Assembly (NCBI RefSeq): GCF_002946835.1
Contig: NZ_CP026652.1
Location: 6,200,001 to 6,264,000 of the forward strand
DNA from: Streptomyces dengpaensis
GTDB lineage: Bacteria; Actinomycetota; Actinomycetes; Streptomycetales; Streptomycetaceae
DNA: 64,000 nt
Reading direction: 5' to 3'
In this document: positions 61,417-64,000 of the stretch, piece after piece
Position numbering within the stretch: position 1 is the stretch's first letter
Layout of the letters: each line of letters starts with the position of its first letter
Position numbers and translations under genes: made by a program
Notes under the pieces: generated by a model
Told to the model about the DNA's origin: nothing
Database searches by the model: none
The model's input: only the letters and a program-made list of their open reading frames with translations

Positions 61417-62248
61417 CGGCTACCTTCACCTTCCCCTTCCCGGAGGCGAACCCTACCGGGGCGAAGAACAGCGCGAGTACCGGGATCATGTACAGAGCCC
61501 ACACCGTGACCTGGAGGACCGTCGGATCCGGCTGGAAGTTGAAGACGCCCTTCAGGAGGGTGCCGTACCAACTGTCCGGCGGGATCGTGCCGCTGATGTC
61601 GAAGGCCAGGTTGTTCAGGCCGGGCAGCCAGTCGGCCTCCTGGAGGTCGTGGAAGCCGTACGCCAGGACGCCCGCCGCGACCACGACCAGCATGGCGCCG
61701 GTCCAGGTGAAGAACTTGGCGAGGTTGATCTTCAACGCGCCCCGGTAGAACAGCCAGCCGATCAACACCGCGGTGGCCAGGCCCAGGCCGACGCCGATCA
61801 GCGGGCGCGGTGTCCCGTCGCCGGCCGCGTGCACCGACGCCCACACGAACAGCGCGGTCTCCAGGCCCTCGCGGCCCACCGCCAGGAAGGCCGTCGCGAC
61901 CAGTGCGCCCGTGCCCATCGCCAGGGCAGCGTCGAGCTTGCCGTGCAGTTCGGACTTCAGGTGCCGGGCGGTGCGCCGCATCCAGAACACCATCCACGTG
62001 ACCAGGACCACGGCGAGGATCGACAGGCTGCCGCCCAGCGCCTCCTGCGCCTCGAACGTCAGCTCCTGGGAGCCGAATTCGAGCGCGCAGCCGAAGCCCA
62101 GGGCGAGGGCGACCGCGACACCGATGCCGGCCCAGACCGGCTGCAACGCGTCTTTGCGGTCCGTCTTCACCAGGTAGGCGATCAGGATGCAGACGATGAG
62201 GCTGGCCTCCAGGCCCTCGCGCAGACCGATCAGATAGTTGGAGAACAC
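61367..62248 (-). CDS. efeU: EfeU/FTR1-type iron permease
   Basis: The 293-residue membrane protein has seven hydrophobic segments and the two REGLE iron-binding motifs of FTR1 permeases: LREGLEASLIVCILIAYLVK near the N-terminus and VGREGLETALFVWASV near residue 125. It imports ferric iron in partnership with EfeO and EfeB. The gene begins three bases after the efeB stop. The last 50 bases overlap the lipoprotein gene, and the product has a short Ser/Lys-rich tail. Confidence 0.95.
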   Translation of the reverse strand: MFSNYLIGLREGLEASLIVCILIAYLVKTDRKDALQPVWAGIGVAVALALGFGCALEFGSQELTFEAQEALGGSLSILAVVLVTWMVFWMRRTARHLKSELHGKLDAALAMGTGALVATAFLAVGREGLETALFVWASVHAAGDGTPRPLIGVGLGLATAVLIGWLFYRGALKINLAKFFTWTGAMLVVVAAGVLAYGFHDLQEADWLPGLNNLAFDISGTIPPDSWYGTLLKGVFNFQPDPTVLQVTVWALYMIPVLALFFAPVGFASGKGKVKVADEQGSQPSKASHSSRD

Positions 62249-62251
62249 GGG

Positions 62252-63511
62252 CTACGCCTCCCTGGAGAACAGCGTCCGGCCCCACCAGTCGTCCTTGTCG
62301 CGGACGCCGGGCGGGATTGCGAAGATCGCCGAACCCACGTGCTGGATGTACTCGTTGAGGACGTCGATCGCCAGGCTGCGCTGGATGGGGATGAAGCCCT
62401 TGCGGACGTCCCGCTGGTAGGCGAGGAAGAACAGGCCCGCGTCCAGGCGGCCGAGGCCGTCGGTGCCGTCGGTGAAGGAGTAGCCGCGGCGCAGGATCGT
62501 CGCCCCGTCGTTGGTGTCGGGGTGCGCGAGCCGGACGTGCGCCTCGGGCTTCATCGCCTTCAGGAACGGCTCGTCGCGCTCCTTCGCCTTGCCGACCGGG
62601 GCGCCTTCGCCCTTGTCGCGGCCGAAGATGTCCTCCTGTTCCTGCAGCGAGGTACGGTCCCACGTCTCGATGTGCATCCGGATGCGGCGGGCGACGAGAT
62701 ACGAGCCCCCGGTCATCCAGGCTGACTTCTCGTCGACATCCTTCTCGTCCACCCAGACGAACTTCTTCAACCGGTCGGTCTCGGTGCCCGCGATGTTGCG
62801 GGTGCCGTCCTTGAAGCCCATGAGGTTGCGCGGGGTCTGTGCCTCCGGCGTCGTCGACGACGTCTTGCCGAAGCCGAGCTGCGACCAGCGGATGACGACC
62901 TTGCCGAAGCCGATGCGGGCGAGGTTGCGGATGGCGTGCACGGCGACCTGCGGGTCGTCCGCGCAGGCCTGGATGCACAGGTCGCCGCCGCTGCGGTTCT
63001 TGTCGAGGTTGTCGCCGGAGAACTTCGGCAGGTCGACGAGCGCCTCCGGACGCATGTCCGCCAGCCCGAACTTCTCGAACAGCGACGGGCCGAAGCCGAT
63101 CGTCAGCGTCAGCCGGGACGGCTTGAGGCCCAGTGCCTCACCGGTGTCGTCCGGCGGCGCCTCCGCCAGGCCGCCGTACGCGCCCTCGCCGACCGGTTGT
63201 CCGGCGGTCATCCGCCGTGCGGCCACCGTCCAGTCCTTCAGCATCCGCACGAACTCGGCGCGGTCGTCGGTCTCCACGTCGAACGCGGCGAAGTGCAGCC
63301 GGTCCTGCACGGGCGTGGCGATGCCCGCCTGGTGCGCGCCGTGGAATTCCACCGGGGCGCCCGTCTCGGCGGCGGTCGGGTCCACGTCGTTGCCGGTGCG
63401 GGCCATCGCCACGGCGCCGCCGGCCGCTGCGGCGCCGAGCGCGAGCCCGGCACCGCCCCAGCCGATCAGTGAACGCCGGGACGGGGCCTGGGATTTCGAA
63501 GTGTCCGTCAT
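62252..63511 (-). CDS. efeB: EfeB: Tat-exported Dyp-type peroxidase/deferrochelatase
   Basis: The 419-residue product starts at ATG 63511 with AAGGGG upstream. It has a twin-arginine signal (SRRSLIGWGGAGLALGAAAA). The Dyp-type peroxidase domain has the distal GFKDGTRN motif (the GxxDG signature with catalytic Asp), proximal haem ligand His probably in MRIHIE-like RRIRMHIETWDR, and the conserved Arg in ILRRGYSFTDG. In the EfeUOB system it oxidises ferrous iron or handles haem iron outside the membrane. It is the middle gene of the operon. Confidence 0.94.
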   Translation of the reverse strand: MTDTSKSQAPSRRSLIGWGGAGLALGAAAAGGAVAMARTGNDVDPTAAETGAPVEFHGAHQAGIATPVQDRLHFAAFDVETDDRAEFVRMLKDWTVAARRMTAGQPVGEGAYGGLAEAPPDDTGEALGLKPSRLTLTIGFGPSLFEKFGLADMRPEALVDLPKFSGDNLDKNRSGGDLCIQACADDPQVAVHAIRNLARIGFGKVVIRWSQLGFGKTSSTTPEAQTPRNLMGFKDGTRNIAGTETDRLKKFVWVDEKDVDEKSAWMTGGSYLVARRIRMHIETWDRTSLQEQEDIFGRDKGEGAPVGKAKERDEPFLKAMKPEAHVRLAHPDTNDGATILRRGYSFTDGTDGLGRLDAGLFFLAYQRDVRKGFIPIQRSLAIDVLNEYIQHVGSAIFAIPPGVRDKDDWWGRTLFSREA

Positions 63512-63522
63512 GAGGGTGCCCC

Positions 63523-64000
63523 TTACTTCACAACGGCGGCGGCGAGCTTGGACAGGGGCTCGGCGAGCGCGTTGACCGCGTCCGACAGCTCCTTGCGGTC
63601 GGCCTCGCCGACCTTGTCGTACGAGGTGAAGTCGTAGGAGGTGTTGTCCGCGCGGTACTTGTCGAGCAGCGTGTTCAGCGCGGCGAACTGCTTGTCCAGC
63701 TCGGTGGTGAGCGCCGCGTCGTTCTCCTGGGCAACCGGCTTGAGGAGTTCGTACGACGTCTCGGCGCCCTCGACGTTGGCCTTGAAGTCGACCAGGTCCG
63801 TGTGCGAGTAGCGCTCCTCCTCGCCGGTGACCTTGCCGGTGGCGACCTCGTCGAGGAGCTCCTTGGCGCCGTTGGCCATGGAGGTCGGGGTGATCTCGGC
63901 CTTGCCGACCCGGTTCTGCCAGTCCGCGAGGTCCTTCACCAGCTGGTCGGCGAGCTCCTTGTCCCGGTCCGTGAGCTTCTTGTCCTTCCACAGCGAGCGT
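63523..64000 (-). CDS. efeO: EfeO iron-uptake lipoprotein/periplasmic protein, C-terminal part
   Basis: The frame is open to the end of the window, so only the last 158 residues are seen. They match the imelysin/M75-like helical domain of EfeO: DKELADQLVKDLADWQNRVG, GAKELLDEVATGKVTGEEER, YSHTDLVDFKANVEGAETSY, and the final helices with FAALNTLLDKY. EfeO captures iron and hands it to EfeU. It lies 11 bases upstream of efeB. Confidence 0.9.
   Translation of the reverse strand, partial: RSLWKDKKLTDRDKELADQLVKDLADWQNRVGKAEITPTSMANGAKELLDEVATGKVTGEEERYSHTDLVDFKANVEGAETSYELLKPVAQENDAALTTELDKQFAALNTLLDKYRADNTSYDFTSYDKVGEADRKELSDAVNALAEPLSKLAAAVVK

Overview
The window looks like a Streptomyces chromosome or a very close relative. 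The DNA is very GC-rich, with frequent GTG starts and many ATGA/GTGA start-stop overlaps. It carries actinobacterial signatures: a cvnABCD conservon, DUF397 proteins, a complete mce lipid-import operon with yrbE permeases and an Mkl ATPase, a DUF2637 plasmid protein, and efeUOB iron uptake.

The left third (about 1-23,300) behaves like a genomic island. It opens with the C-terminal part of an SMC-like coiled-coil ATPase facing an Mrr-type endonuclease. A plasmid-derived replication/partition set follows on the minus strand: a winged-helix Rep-like protein, a protein of three helix-turn-helix repeats, ParA, and an RHH-type partner. An intact IS1182-family element separates this set from a small paralogue of the RHH partner. 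Next to it is a palindrome-rich non-coding region, then a truncated DUF2637 conjugation gene and an IS5 remnant.

From 11.4 to 19.5 kb there is an unusual group of nucleotide-handling genes: a MazG-like pyrophosphohydrolase, a HAM1-type NTP pyrophosphatase, a PPDK-like phosphotransferase without a PEP barrel, an AdoHcy-hydrolase-like protein, an HD phosphohydrolase and a HIT protein. A two-gene unit follows: a small two-helix membrane protein and a NACHT ATPase that share a repeated V-Q-A-x-G-(N/D)-I-(S/T)-G motif. This suggests an NLR-type immune module signalling through amyloid-like motifs. A VirB4-like conjugation gene fragment sits just upstream.

The middle (23.3-36.3 kb) holds a secreted GH27 alpha-galactosidase, a GH36 remnant, an acyl-CoA dehydrogenase, a conservon (histidine-kinase-like, roadblock, DUF742, GTPase-like) followed by a GAF protein, and a secreted subtilisin-family protease. 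An IS1380 remnant then abuts a truncated DUF397 gene.

From 49.8 to 36.4 kb on the minus strand run a secreted lytic transglycosylase, an ECF sigma factor with a membrane-anchored Pro-rich tail, and the mce operon (ATPase, two permeases, six Mce proteins, two Mce-associated proteins). From 49.9 to 53 kb lies a graveyard of gene fragments with a DoxX protein, a frameshifted MazG-like gene and a SnoaL-like gene. The right end (53-64 kb) is more ordinary chromosome: Gfo/Idh oxidoreductase, Bcr/CflA efflux pump, serine hydrolase, Rsm22-like methyltransferase, TetR regulator, glycerophosphodiesterase, a Prim-Pol-domain protein with promoter repeats, a lipoprotein and efeU-efeB-efeO.
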